DNA from: Acidimicrobiales bacterium
GTDB lineage: Bacteria > Actinomycetota > Acidimicrobiia > Acidimicrobiales > UBA8190
Direction of reading: 5' to 3'
Assembly: GCA_030040015.1 (NCBI GenBank)
Contig: JASHUM010000143.1
Span: forward strand, 1 to 37,192
DNA length: 37,192 nt
How positions within the stretch are numbered: position 1 is the first letter of the stretch; each line of letters begins with the position of its first letter. The translations under genes were made by a program, and so were the position numbers. Below the pieces are notes generated by a model. The model was given only the letters and a program-made list of their open reading frames with translations, was not told where the DNA came from and made no database searches. Below are positions 23,814 to 31,629 of this stretch, piece after piece.

Positions 23814-25471
23814 GCACCGGGCACGACGATTGGGGCCTGCGGTCGGTCCCGCCGGAGCTGGTCGAGCGTTACGTCGCAGAGGGTCTGTGGAGGGACGAGA
23901 CCCTGGGCCGGTTCCTCATGGACGAGATCGCCGCTCGTCCGGCGCTCGGGGTGAAGATCCGCTCGGCGCGCCGGCCCTGGGCCGGCACGTTCGCCGACGT
24001 CCTCGAGGCGGCGAGGCGCCTGGCCACGGCGCTCGGGGCGCGGGGCATCGGCGCCGGAGACGTGGTCGCCTTTCAGTTGCCCAACTGGGTGGAGGCGGCG
24101 GTGACGTTCTGGGCCTCGGCGCTCATCGGGGCGGTGGTGACCCCCATCGTCCACTTCTACGGCGCCAAGGAGGTCGACTACATCCTGCGCCGCACGAACG
24201 TGCGCGCCCTCGTGACGGCGGACCGCTTCGGCCACCAGGACTACCTGGCCACGCTTGAGGGTCTCCGGGACGCCGCGCCGGCGCTGGAGCTGATCGCCGT
24301 CGTCGGTGACGGACCGGTCCCCTCGTGGGGGGCGCCGTTCGACCGCCTGCTCGACACCGATCCGCTGGGCGCGCCGAGCCGGGTCGACCCCTCGGCACCG
24401 GCCCTCGTCGCCTACACCTCGGGGACGACCGCCGATCCCAAAGGCGTCGTGCACTCGCATCGCACCATCGGCTTCGAGATCCGCCAGCTGGCCGGGATGC
24501 AACAGGGCAACCCGCCCCTGCTCGTGGGAGCGCCGGTCGGGCACGCCATCGGCATGTTGAGCGGGTTGCTCGTCCCCATCCTGCGTGGCGATCCCATCAA
24601 CCTCATCGATGTCTGGGACCCCGGTGCGGTGCTGGCCGCCATGCTCGAGGACGACGTGGCGGCGGGGAGCGGGTCGACGTACTTCCTCACCAGCCTGCTC
24701 GACCATCCAGACTGCGGGCCTGCCCACCTGAAGCTCATGAGCCGCATCGGCCTCGGTGGTTCGCCCGTGCCGGCTGCGGTCACCGAGCGCATGCAGTCAC
24801 TCGGGATCTCGGCGGTGCGCTCGTACGGGTCGACCGAGCACCCGTCTACGACCGGCAGCCGGCACGAGGAGCCCGCCGCCAAGCGCCACTACACCGACGG
24901 CCATCCCCTGCAGGGGGTCGAGCTCCGGCTCGTCGACGAGTCGGGCGACGAGGTCGGAACCGGCGAACGGGGGGAGATCCTGAGCCGTGGCCCCGATTGC
25001 TGCGTGGGATACACCGACCCGGCGCTCACGGCGTCGGCGTTCGACCCCGGGGGCTGGTACGCCTCGGGCGACGTGGGCGTGCTCGACGAGGACGGGTACC
25101 TCACCATCGTCGACCGCAAGAAGGACATCATCATCCGGGGTGGGGAGAACGTCAGTGCTCTGGAGGTGGAGGAGATGCTGCTGCGCATGCCGGGGGTGGC
25201 CGAGGCGGCCGTGGTGGCCGCACCCGACGCCCGGCTCGGCGAGCACGCTTGCGCCTTCATCCGTCTGACCGAGGGTGCCGGCCGGCCCGGCCTCGACGAC
25301 GTCCGCGCCCACCTGCAACGGGTGGGGCTGGCGAGACAGAAGTGGCCAGAAGAACTGCACATCGCCACCGAGCTCCCACGCACCGCGTCCGGCAAGGTGA
25401 AGAAGTTCGTCTTGCGGGATCGGTTGCGCCAAACAGCCGTTGCAGGTGCCGTGAAAAGGGACGCCGACTAG
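23810..25471 (+). CDS. AMP-dependent acyl-CoA synthetase/ligase
   Basis: The protein has 553 residues with a TTG start overlapping the ftsH stop. Adenylation motifs are complete: YTSGTTADPKG (202-212), YGSTEHP (339-345), YASGDVG (417-423), RKKDIIIRGGENVS (436-449) and the catalytic Lys in PRTASGKVKKF (K529). The sequence resembles cyclohexanecarboxylate- and medium-chain-acyl-CoA ligases of actinobacteria. It forms acyl-AMP and then acyl-CoA from a carboxylic acid in the cytoplasm. The acyl substrate cannot be told. A hairpin region lies after the stop. A continuous open frame through the ftsH region upstream is not part of this protein. Confidence 0.9.
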   Translation: MSTGHDDWGLRSVPPELVERYVAEGLWRDETLGRFLMDEIAARPALGVKIRSARRPWAGTFADVLEAARRLATALGARGIGAGDVVAFQLPNWVEAAVTFWASALIGAVVTPIVHFYGAKEVDYILRRTNVRALVTADRFGHQDYLATLEGLRDAAPALELIAVVGDGPVPSWGAPFDRLLDTDPLGAPSRVDPSAPALVAYTSGTTADPKGVVHSHRTIGFEIRQLAGMQQGNPPLLVGAPVGHAIGMLSGLLVPILRGDPINLIDVWDPGAVLAAMLEDDVAAGSGSTYFLTSLLDHPDCGPAHLKLMSRIGLGGSPVPAAVTERMQSLGISAVRSYGSTEHPSTTGSRHEEPAAKRHYTDGHPLQGVELRLVDESGDEVGTGERGEILSRGPDCCVGYTDPALTASAFDPGGWYASGDVGVLDEDGYLTIVDRKKDIIIRGGENVSALEVEEMLLRMPGVAEAAVVAAPDARLGEHACAFIRLTEGAGRPGLDDVRAHLQRVGLARQKWPEELHIATELPRTASGKVKKFVLRDRLRQTAVAGAVKRDAD

Positions 25472-25779
25472 GGCGGGAGCCGGTCACCGGGCCCGGCGCG
25501 ACCCGCGAAATTCGATGGGTCCCGCGCATTTCGTATCGCGGGCATTGTCTCGTCACCCCCCCTCCGTCACACTGTGCGCATCCAGTAGGGCGGAGCGGAA
25601 GAGACAGAAGAAGCAGTGCCAGCCACCTCGAGGCAGAGGAGGGCAGGCGCGGATCACCAGACATGGGTCTCTGGCCGCGTTTCGCCCCGATCTCTGCACA
25701 CGAACCAGCTCCAGTTCGCCGGCCCCGGGCGCTGTCCGGACAGCCCGACGTGGCTCGCTCATGACCAGGGGGGCGACCG
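25472..25779 (+). other. Intergenic region before the secreted GH5 gene
   Basis: This stretch of 308 bases has no convincing gene. The first 70 bases hold interlocking inverted repeats (next entry). A weak promoter-like pair, TTGTCT at 25545 and CACACT at 25568, would give a leader of about 200 bases. I recognise no known riboswitch in it. Confidence 0.5.
25502..25542 (+). terminator. Candidate structured 3' end after the acyl-CoA synthetase
   Basis: CCCGCGAAAT (25502-25511) is nearly complementary to 25528-25542, which reads ATTTCG, TAT, CGCGGG. Alternative stems are CCCGCG/CGCGGG (25521-25526, 25537-25542) and GACCC/GGGTC (25500-25504, 25517-25521). No T-run follows, so its terminator role is tentative. 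Confidence 0.35.
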
Positions 25780-27246
25780 ATGAGACTGCGCACGATGCTG
25801 GTGGCCACGGCCATCGTGTTGGTGGCGGCCATGGTGTCCGACGGGGGCTTCCAGGTCCTGCGCGGTGGCGGCGGTGGGGGCGGCGGCGGCGGTGACAGCC
25901 ACCAGACCACGACCACCACCACCACGACCACCACCACGACCACGGTCCCGACGGGCGGGCCTGCCCCGTCGATCTCGATCCAGGGCAACCGGTTCGTGAA
26001 CGGCAACGGCCAGACCGTGGTGCTGCGCGGCGTCAACACCGAGGGGACCCAGTACGACTGCGCCCAGAGCGGGCAGGGCTTCTACGACGACACCACCGTC
26101 GTCCCCTCCGACTACCCGACGTCGACCACGAACGCCTCCACCGAGATCGCCGCCATGAAGGCGTGGGGCATCAACCTGGTCAGGGTGAACCTGAACGAGG
26201 AGTGCTGGCTGGGCATCAACGGGGTGCCCAGCACGACCTCGAAGACCTCCAGCCAGGGCGTGGCCTACCCGATCCCGGCCGGCGACTCCTACGACAAGAC
26301 CGTCAACGCCTACATGTACGAGATGGGCCAGTACGTCCAGGAGCTGAACGCCAACGGCATCTACACCGAGATCGACCTCCACCTGAACGCGCCGGGGAGC
26401 GAGCTCATCAGCGACAGCGGCGACATGGACGCCCAGAACCCCCTGCCCGAGTCGAACTCGGACCCGTTCTGGAAATCGGTGGCCGCCTACTTCAGCTCTG
26501 ACCCGGCCGTCATCTTCGGGATCTTCAACGAGCCCTTCCCGCCCAACGCCAGCACCGACGGCGACACCACCACCGGCTGGGAGTGCGTGCTCGACGGGTG
26601 CACGGTGCCGGACTACACCAACGTGAGCTCCTCGGACTACGGCGGCAAGGTCCCGTCCCAGACCTACGCCGGCGAGGGCATGATCCAGATGGTGAAGGAC
26701 ATCCGCGCCTACAACACGACCGCCCCGTTGGTGGCGGGCGGACCGGACTTCGCCGGAGACATGGACCAGTGGCTGTCCTACTACTACCCGAACGGCACCT
26801 CCATCGACCCGAGCAACGAGTTGGCGGCCAGCGTCCACGTCTACTTCCCCTCGGGCAACTCGCCGTGCTCGAACACCACCAACGTGTCCAGCGCGTGCCC
26901 GAGTCCCGACACCGACGCCATCACCCAGGTGGCGGCGGTGGCCCCGGTCCTCATCGACGAAGTGGGCGACTTCAACTGCTCCAACAGCAACGTCTTCCCG
27001 TTCCTCCAGTCCGTGGACAGCATCGACGCCTCGAGCGGGCTGGACATCGGGTACGCCGGGTGGGCGTGGACGACCTACAGCTGTGACCCCAACCTGATCA
27101 CCAGCTTCTCCACCGGGACCCCGTCGAAGTACGGCGAGGCGGAGTACTGCGAGCTGCTCAACTTGGGCTTGGCACCGGAGTCCAACGGGTTGTTCAGCCC
27201 GTCCTCGTACTGCAAGGGAACAGTGCCCAACACCACTCCCCACTAG
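25780..27246 (+). CDS. Secreted GH5-type glycoside hydrolase (cellulase family)
   Basis: The protein has 488 residues. A signal/anchor segment (MLVATAIVLVAAMV) is followed by a linker of ten Gly (29-38) and thirteen Thr (43-55). The catalytic domain begins ISIQGNRFVNGNGQTVVLRG, the classical GH5 opening. It has IYTEIDLHLN, the acid/base Glu in FGIFNEPF (E251), H353 in SVHVYF and the nucleophile in VLIDEVGDF (E394), closing with AGWAWTTYSC. All GH5 landmarks are present, so it should cut beta-1,4 glucans or mannans outside the cell. Many Cys in the catalytic domain suggest disulfides. Its 3' end overlaps the convergent protease gene by 53 bases. The ATG start follows GGGGGGCGA. Confidence 0.88.
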   Translation: MRLRTMLVATAIVLVAAMVSDGGFQVLRGGGGGGGGGGDSHQTTTTTTTTTTTTTVPTGGPAPSISIQGNRFVNGNGQTVVLRGVNTEGTQYDCAQSGQGFYDDTTVVPSDYPTSTTNASTEIAAMKAWGINLVRVNLNEECWLGINGVPSTTSKTSSQGVAYPIPAGDSYDKTVNAYMYEMGQYVQELNANGIYTEIDLHLNAPGSELISDSGDMDAQNPLPESNSDPFWKSVAAYFSSDPAVIFGIFNEPFPPNASTDGDTTTGWECVLDGCTVPDYTNVSSSDYGGKVPSQTYAGEGMIQMVKDIRAYNTTAPLVAGGPDFAGDMDQWLSYYYPNGTSIDPSNELAASVHVYFPSGNSPCSNTTNVSSACPSPDTDAITQVAAVAPVLIDEVGDFNCSNSNVFPFLQSVDSIDASSGLDIGYAGWAWTTYSCDPNLITSFSTGTPSKYGEAEYCELLNLGLAPESNGLFSPSSYCKGTVPNTTPH

Positions 27247-30200
27247 TCCCGGCGTTTCCTCCTGACACCAAGGGCACGTTGCTCAGGGCCGGCAACGTGG
27301 GCAGTTGACCGATGAGCGGCAGCTGGATCGGCTCGTTGGTGGCCGGTGTCGGCGCCTGCAGCGGCCGGCTGGCGGACGGCGACCGCGGCGTCGTGCTCGT
27401 CGACGGCGCCAGGGTGCCGTTGTCGAGGTTGTTCGTGTTCTCGAGGTCGTGGTGCTCACGCGGCCACGGGCCGCTCGACGCCGCGGCGGGGGTCGGGGTC
27501 GTCCAGAGGAAGAGGTCCCCGTCTCGCGTCCCGGCCACGACCACCTGGTCGGCCAACGTCCCCAGGGGACCGAACGAGGGGCTGTTCACCAACCAGCCGC
27601 CGGTGAACTTGGGGAAGCCGGGCGCCTCCTGGCCCTCGGCGTCGATGGCCCGGAGGTCCGAGGTGGCGCTCCCCTCGACCACGTACGGTCCGGCGCTCGC
27701 CCCGCCCACGTCGGCCACGATGGGCTGGTCGAAGAACTGCAGGTCGTTCATGACCTGCGGGAAGGCGGCCTGCATGGTGGCGGTGGAGGTGTTCCAGGCG
27801 TCGAGCTGGCTGTCGTTGGCGTACTGCTCGCCGGGCAGGGCGGCGTCGAGGGCCTTGCCGAGCGAAGTGGCGGGGGCGATGAAACTGATCCCCGGCGCCC
27901 CGACGCCGAGTTGGGCGAAGACGGGCATCCCCAACGACGGGATGCTCGGCAGGTCGTGTGAGTCGGCCAAGGCACCTGCGGCGGTCATGGACAGCGTGAT
28001 GGGCTCGCCGTCGGGACCGGTCCCGAAGTACGAGGTACCCGACGGCGTGAAGATGTAGGCGGGACCGACCGCCGTCATGTCGCCCACGTCGAGCTGGCCG
28101 TCGCCCGAAAGGTCGGCCAGGGCGGGGGTGGCGGTGGTGCCGTCGGCCACGTCGGGAAGGAGCCCGGCGTCGAGGTCGACCATCGACGCCGGCCACCCCG
28201 GGAGGATGGCGCAGGCGTCGGGCTGTGCCGTGCCGTCGCCACAGTTGCTCGACCCACTCGTGGGCGCGGTGTCGGTGCCGGTCGGGGCCAGCGCGTAGAT
28301 CTGGCTGTTGGCCGGATTGAGCAGACCCGAGAGGCCGGCCACGGCGGTGAGCCCCCAGTTGACGGCGTTCACCACGCTCACGGCGCAGGCCGGCTCACCG
28401 GGGTCGGCGCCCAGCCCGGTGCCGGGGATGCTGGCCGGGTCACAGCCGTACTCCTCGTCGGTCCCCACCACCAGGTCGGGAGGGCCCGTGCCGCCGGAGA
28501 GGTTCCCGACGGCCGGGGTGTCGATGATCATCGACCCCATCTGCACGTTCACGCCGGGATCGAAGGTGACGTGGTCGGAGGTGGGATCGACGCTCTGGAC
28601 CACCGCCGGGTCCACCACCAGCTCGGGATACCCCGGCACCGACGTCACCGACTGGTCGCCGGCGCCGGCGTTCGTCACCTGCCAGGCGTAGACATGGCGG
28701 TCCATCGACGACGCCACGATGTCGAGCTGGCCGTCTCCGCTCAGGTCAGCCAGTGCCGGCGCGCCGAGGATGCCCGGCAACAGCCGGTTGTCCGGGTCAC
28801 GGGGGTCCACGGCGTAGTCCTGGACCTGGGGGCCTCCCGGGCTCTGGGCGCTGCTGGCGAAGGGCGCCGGGTCGGCCGAGTACGCGGGGTCGGTGCGCAC
28901 CGGGAAGCCCGGCAGCAACTGGCCGGTCGCGTTCCAGGCGTAGACGTAGCCGCACATGTCGGTGGCGACGACGTCGTCGACGGCTTGTGGGGGGCCGGTG
29001 GCACCGGTGAGGTCCCCGACCGCCACGCCCCCCACGATCGAGCAGTGGGGCACGGCGGTCACCGCTCCGCTTCTGTACGCCGGTTCGTTGGCGGTGATCT
29101 CGGCTTGACCCGGTACCTCCTCGGTCTGCACCGGCCACCCGGCCATGTCGGTGAGCGTGGTGGCGGTCCCGGTGTTCTCGGGCAGATAGGCGTGCACGGT
29201 GCCGTCGGCGGTGGCGACGATGAGGGCGTTCTCACCACCGGGGCCGATGGGGGCAAGGGTCGGCGCCGCGTCCACCGACCCGCCGAAGCTGGTGGCGAGC
29301 TCGGTGTCGGGCCCGGTCCCGGCGCCCTCTGACGGCTGGAGAGCCGCCTGGGTCAACAGCGTCGGGTCGTGGTCCAGGTATTCGGTGCGCCGGTCCATGC
29401 CGACCAGGCCCTTGGCGTCCTCGACCACCAACCGCAACGTGAAGGCCGGGGCGTCGGAATCGGGGGCGCCGTCGGCGCCGGTGCCGTTGTCCGACGGGGG
29501 AAGCTTGGCGGCGATCTGCCCGAGCAGCGACGGGGTGAGGCTGAGCGTCTCCGACAGGGGCCGGCCGCCCGGGCCACCGGTGCCGGAGCCGCCGGTGATG
29601 TCGTACCAGTCACCGTTGGCGGGCTCGGTGCCCACCCCGTACTGCAGCTCCCAGGTGTAGGTGCCCGGGGTGCGCACGGCGGCAGCGAACACCGGTACCT
29701 GCACCGACTGCGAGTCCGGGTCGTAGGTCTGGAACCACTGCATCTCGCCGAAGGACGCTTCGGGCGGGATCCTGCCGTCGGCCAGCCAGGACAGGATGGT
29801 GGCGGCGTCGATGCGCCCGTAGCCGGTGTACATGTCGTAGCCAGGCTGGCTCGGATAGCGCGTGGTCGGGTAGGGGAACACCACGGCGTTGTTGTCGGGC
29901 GGCTCGGGCAGGGTGGTGGCGGCGTCGGAGAGGGTGGGCACGACCGGCGTCTCGAAGTCGATGGGGTCGGCCGACATCTCGATGAGCTCGCGGACCTCCG
30001 TGCTCGAGAGCGCCACCGGTGCTCCGGCCACCGTGGTGAGCCCCGGATAGGCGGCGAGCTTGCCCTCCTGGAGGAGGTTCTTGGCCTCGGACTCGATCAA
30101 CCCGGTGATGCCGCCGGTCTTGCCGGTGGCTTCGGACGAGCAGCTGGCGCTCTCCACCGTCACGGCGATGTTGGCGCCGTAGTTGGTGCAGCCGTTCAGG

Positions 30201-31582
30201 TACAGGTAGCTGGGCGGGTCGTAGAGGTCGGTGCCGTCCTCGGTCAGTCCCTGGGTGGTGCTGTTCACCACGATGGTGCCGGGCAGGTCGCCCGGCTCGT
30301 TGTGGTGCTCGGCCTCCTCGTCGGCCGCGCTGGAGATCACCGGGACGCCGTGGTCGTTGGCGTAGGCGATGGCCTGGGCGTCGGTGGTGGTGATGTCGAT
30401 GGTCCCGAGCGCCTCCTGGACGACGCTCGCCCCGCTGTCGACGGCGAACAGCACACCCTGGGCGAAGGCGCTGCCCTCGGCGATGAAGCTCTCCCCCACC
30501 CGGATGGGCATGACCATGCAGCTCGGGCAGGCCCCCACCTCACCCGAGGAGTCGGCCGCTCCGGTCGAGTCCTCGGCCTCCCCGGTGCCGTGGCCGTACA
30601 GCACGTCGTCATAGGGGTCGTCGGTGTCGTCGACGAAGTTCCACCCGGCGATGGCCTCGGTGAATCCGGGCGGTGACTGGCCCGGGTAGGCCGGCGCCTC
30701 GTTCACGGCGGGCAGGCCGGCGGCCGGGGTGTGCGGGCTCGGGTAGTAGTACGGCGAGGCCGGGTTGCCGAAGGTGCGGATCAGGTCCTCGGCGCTCATG
30801 AACGTCCCGCAGAAGAGCCCCCCGTACTCGGCTTTCGTCCAGGCGAGCACGCGTGGGTCGTTGGCGTACTGGGCCACGTCGAGCACGCCCGAGCCGTCGA
30901 GGTCGTAGGGGTCGGGGTCGGAGAAGCTCTGGCCCTCGCCCTGGAGCTCGGGCTTGGTCAGCCCGGCGCCGTTCTCCGGATAGGGGAGCGCCGCCGCGTT
31001 CAGGGCGATCTTGTCCACCACCGTGGTGTCGCACCACTCGATGCCCGAGTCGGTGATGGCGATGACGGTGTCGGGCCGTCCCGTCGTCGTCTCCCAGGCG
31101 GCGTCGACGGAGTTGCCCTCCACCCCGCACAGCTCCTGGGGGTTCTCCGACAGCTGGGGGTCGGTGCTTCGGGCACTGGTGAGCATCCAGTTGCCGCCAC
31201 CGGTGGACCAGTTGGTGGGGCGCTCCGGATAGCCACCCACCGGCGTGGTGTGCAGGTAGGCGGAGTAGTCCTCGGGGTTGGTGGCGGAGGGAGCCGAGGG
31301 CCACGGGACCGTCCCGGCGGCCGTGGCGCTGTCACCGTCGTTGGCGGTGTTGGGATCGCCGTCGGAGGCGGCGCACCCCTGGGGCGGCGACGCGTCCGAC
31401 GGTGCGGCCGGGGCCCGGGCGGCGCTGGCCGACGAGACCTGCAGCGAGGTGTCGGTGGTGGGGAGAGCGCCGCGGGTCGTGGACAAGAGCGACAACGCCG
31501 CGATCACCGCCGCCAAAAGCGGCCATCTTCCCGCCCGGAGCACCCTCGGCCAGCCGCCGGGGCTCCTCCCCGCTCCTTGCAT
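27194..31582 (-). CDS. Large secreted S8 subtilase with C-terminal FG-GAP-like repeats
   Basis: The protein has 1462 residues. A signal segment is near 20-40. The S8 core has D178 in VIAITDSGIE and H331 in LYGHGTGE. The catalytic Ser is probably S483 (or S482) in SASCSSEATGKTGG, which aligns with the usual GTSMA block but does not match it. The oxyanion Asn of AAGN is D421 (SSAADEEAEHH). DPYDLDGSGVLD (about 224-235) looks like a calcium loop. From about residue 750, repeats such as PALADLSGDGQLD (twice), ATDMCGYVYAWNATG and GDLFLWTTP suggest an FG-GAP/PQQ-like beta-propeller. Function is protein degradation or surface binding outside the cell. Activity is uncertain because of the altered motifs. 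The ATG at 31582 follows GAGG. Confidence 0.82.
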   Translation of the reverse strand: MQGAGRSPGGWPRVLRAGRWPLLAAVIAALSLLSTTRGALPTTDTSLQVSSASAARAPAAPSDASPPQGCAASDGDPNTANDGDSATAAGTVPWPSAPSATNPEDYSAYLHTTPVGGYPERPTNWSTGGGNWMLTSARSTDPQLSENPQELCGVEGNSVDAAWETTTGRPDTVIAITDSGIEWCDTTVVDKIALNAAALPYPENGAGLTKPELQGEGQSFSDPDPYDLDGSGVLDVAQYANDPRVLAWTKAEYGGLFCGTFMSAEDLIRTFGNPASPYYYPSPHTPAAGLPAVNEAPAYPGQSPPGFTEAIAGWNFVDDTDDPYDDVLYGHGTGEAEDSTGAADSSGEVGACPSCMVMPIRVGESFIAEGSAFAQGVLFAVDSGASVVQEALGTIDITTTDAQAIAYANDHGVPVISSAADEEAEHHNEPGDLPGTIVVNSTTQGLTEDGTDLYDPPSYLYLNGCTNYGANIAVTVESASCSSEATGKTGGITGLIESEAKNLLQEGKLAAYPGLTTVAGAPVALSSTEVRELIEMSADPIDFETPVVPTLSDAATTLPEPPDNNAVVFPYPTTRYPSQPGYDMYTGYGRIDAATILSWLADGRIPPEASFGEMQWFQTYDPDSQSVQVPVFAAAVRTPGTYTWELQYGVGTEPANGDWYDITGGSGTGGPGGRPLSETLSLTPSLLGQIAAKLPPSDNGTGADGAPDSDAPAFTLRLVVEDAKGLVGMDRRTEYLDHDPTLLTQAALQPSEGAGTGPDTELATSFGGSVDAAPTLAPIGPGGENALIVATADGTVHAYLPENTGTATTLTDMAGWPVQTEEVPGQAEITANEPAYRSGAVTAVPHCSIVGGVAVGDLTGATGPPQAVDDVVATDMCGYVYAWNATGQLLPGFPVRTDPAYSADPAPFASSAQSPGGPQVQDYAVDPRDPDNRLLPGILGAPALADLSGDGQLDIVASSMDRHVYAWQVTNAGAGDQSVTSVPGYPELVVDPAVVQSVDPTSDHVTFDPGVNVQMGSMIIDTPAVGNLSGGTGPPDLVVGTDEEYGCDPASIPGTGLGADPGEPACAVSVVNAVNWGLTAVAGLSGLLNPANSQIYALAPTGTDTAPTSGSSNCGDGTAQPDACAILPGWPASMVDLDAGLLPDVADGTTATPALADLSGDGQLDVGDMTAVGPAYIFTPSGTSYFGTGPDGEPITLSMTAAGALADSHDLPSIPSLGMPVFAQLGVGAPGISFIAPATSLGKALDAALPGEQYANDSQLDAWNTSTATMQAAFPQVMNDLQFFDQPIVADVGGASAGPYVVEGSATSDLRAIDAEGQEAPGFPKFTGGWLVNSPSFGPLGTLADQVVVAGTRDGDLFLWTTPTPAAASSGPWPREHHDLENTNNLDNGTLAPSTSTTPRSPSASRPLQAPTPATNEPIQLPLIGQLPTLPALSNVPLVSGGNAGTSGEWCWALFPCSTRTG
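28088..28126 (-). repeat. FG-GAP-like repeat unit encoding LSGDGQLDV, copy 1
   Basis: The DNA at 28088-28126 is an imperfect copy of 28721-28759. On the minus strand both encode PALADLSGDGQLD followed by V or I. They are two blades of the propeller-like C-terminal part of the subtilase. Confidence 0.6.
28721..28759 (-). repeat. FG-GAP-like repeat unit encoding LSGDGQLDI, copy 2
   Basis: This is the second copy of the unit at 28088-28126, followed here by VASSMDRHVYAW, the outer strand of an FG-GAP or PQQ-like blade. The DxSGDGxxD loop could bind calcium. Confidence 0.6.
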
Positions 31583-31623
31583 CCCGGTTCCTCGCCGCCC
31601 CCCGAGATGACGTGCGTCCCGGG

Positions 31624-31629
31624 ACGTTA
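31624..31629 (-). promoter_or_regulatory. Candidate -10 hexamer (TAACGT) for the subtilase gene
   Basis: On the minus strand TAACGT overlaps the TAA stop of the phosphoesterase and ends 41 bases before the subtilase ATG. It could give the subtilase its own transcript. Confidence 0.35.

Noticed and set aside
21842-25471. A continuous open frame of 1209 codons that seems to fuse a long N-terminal part to the acyl-CoA synthetase
   Set aside because: Before 23810 it reads ftsH in the wrong frame and gives Arg/Gly/Pro-rich nonsense. Only the part from 23810 is a protein.
25545-25779. A possible c-di-GMP or c-di-AMP riboswitch before the GH5 gene
   Set aside because: I could not match the conserved core motifs of either class by eye.
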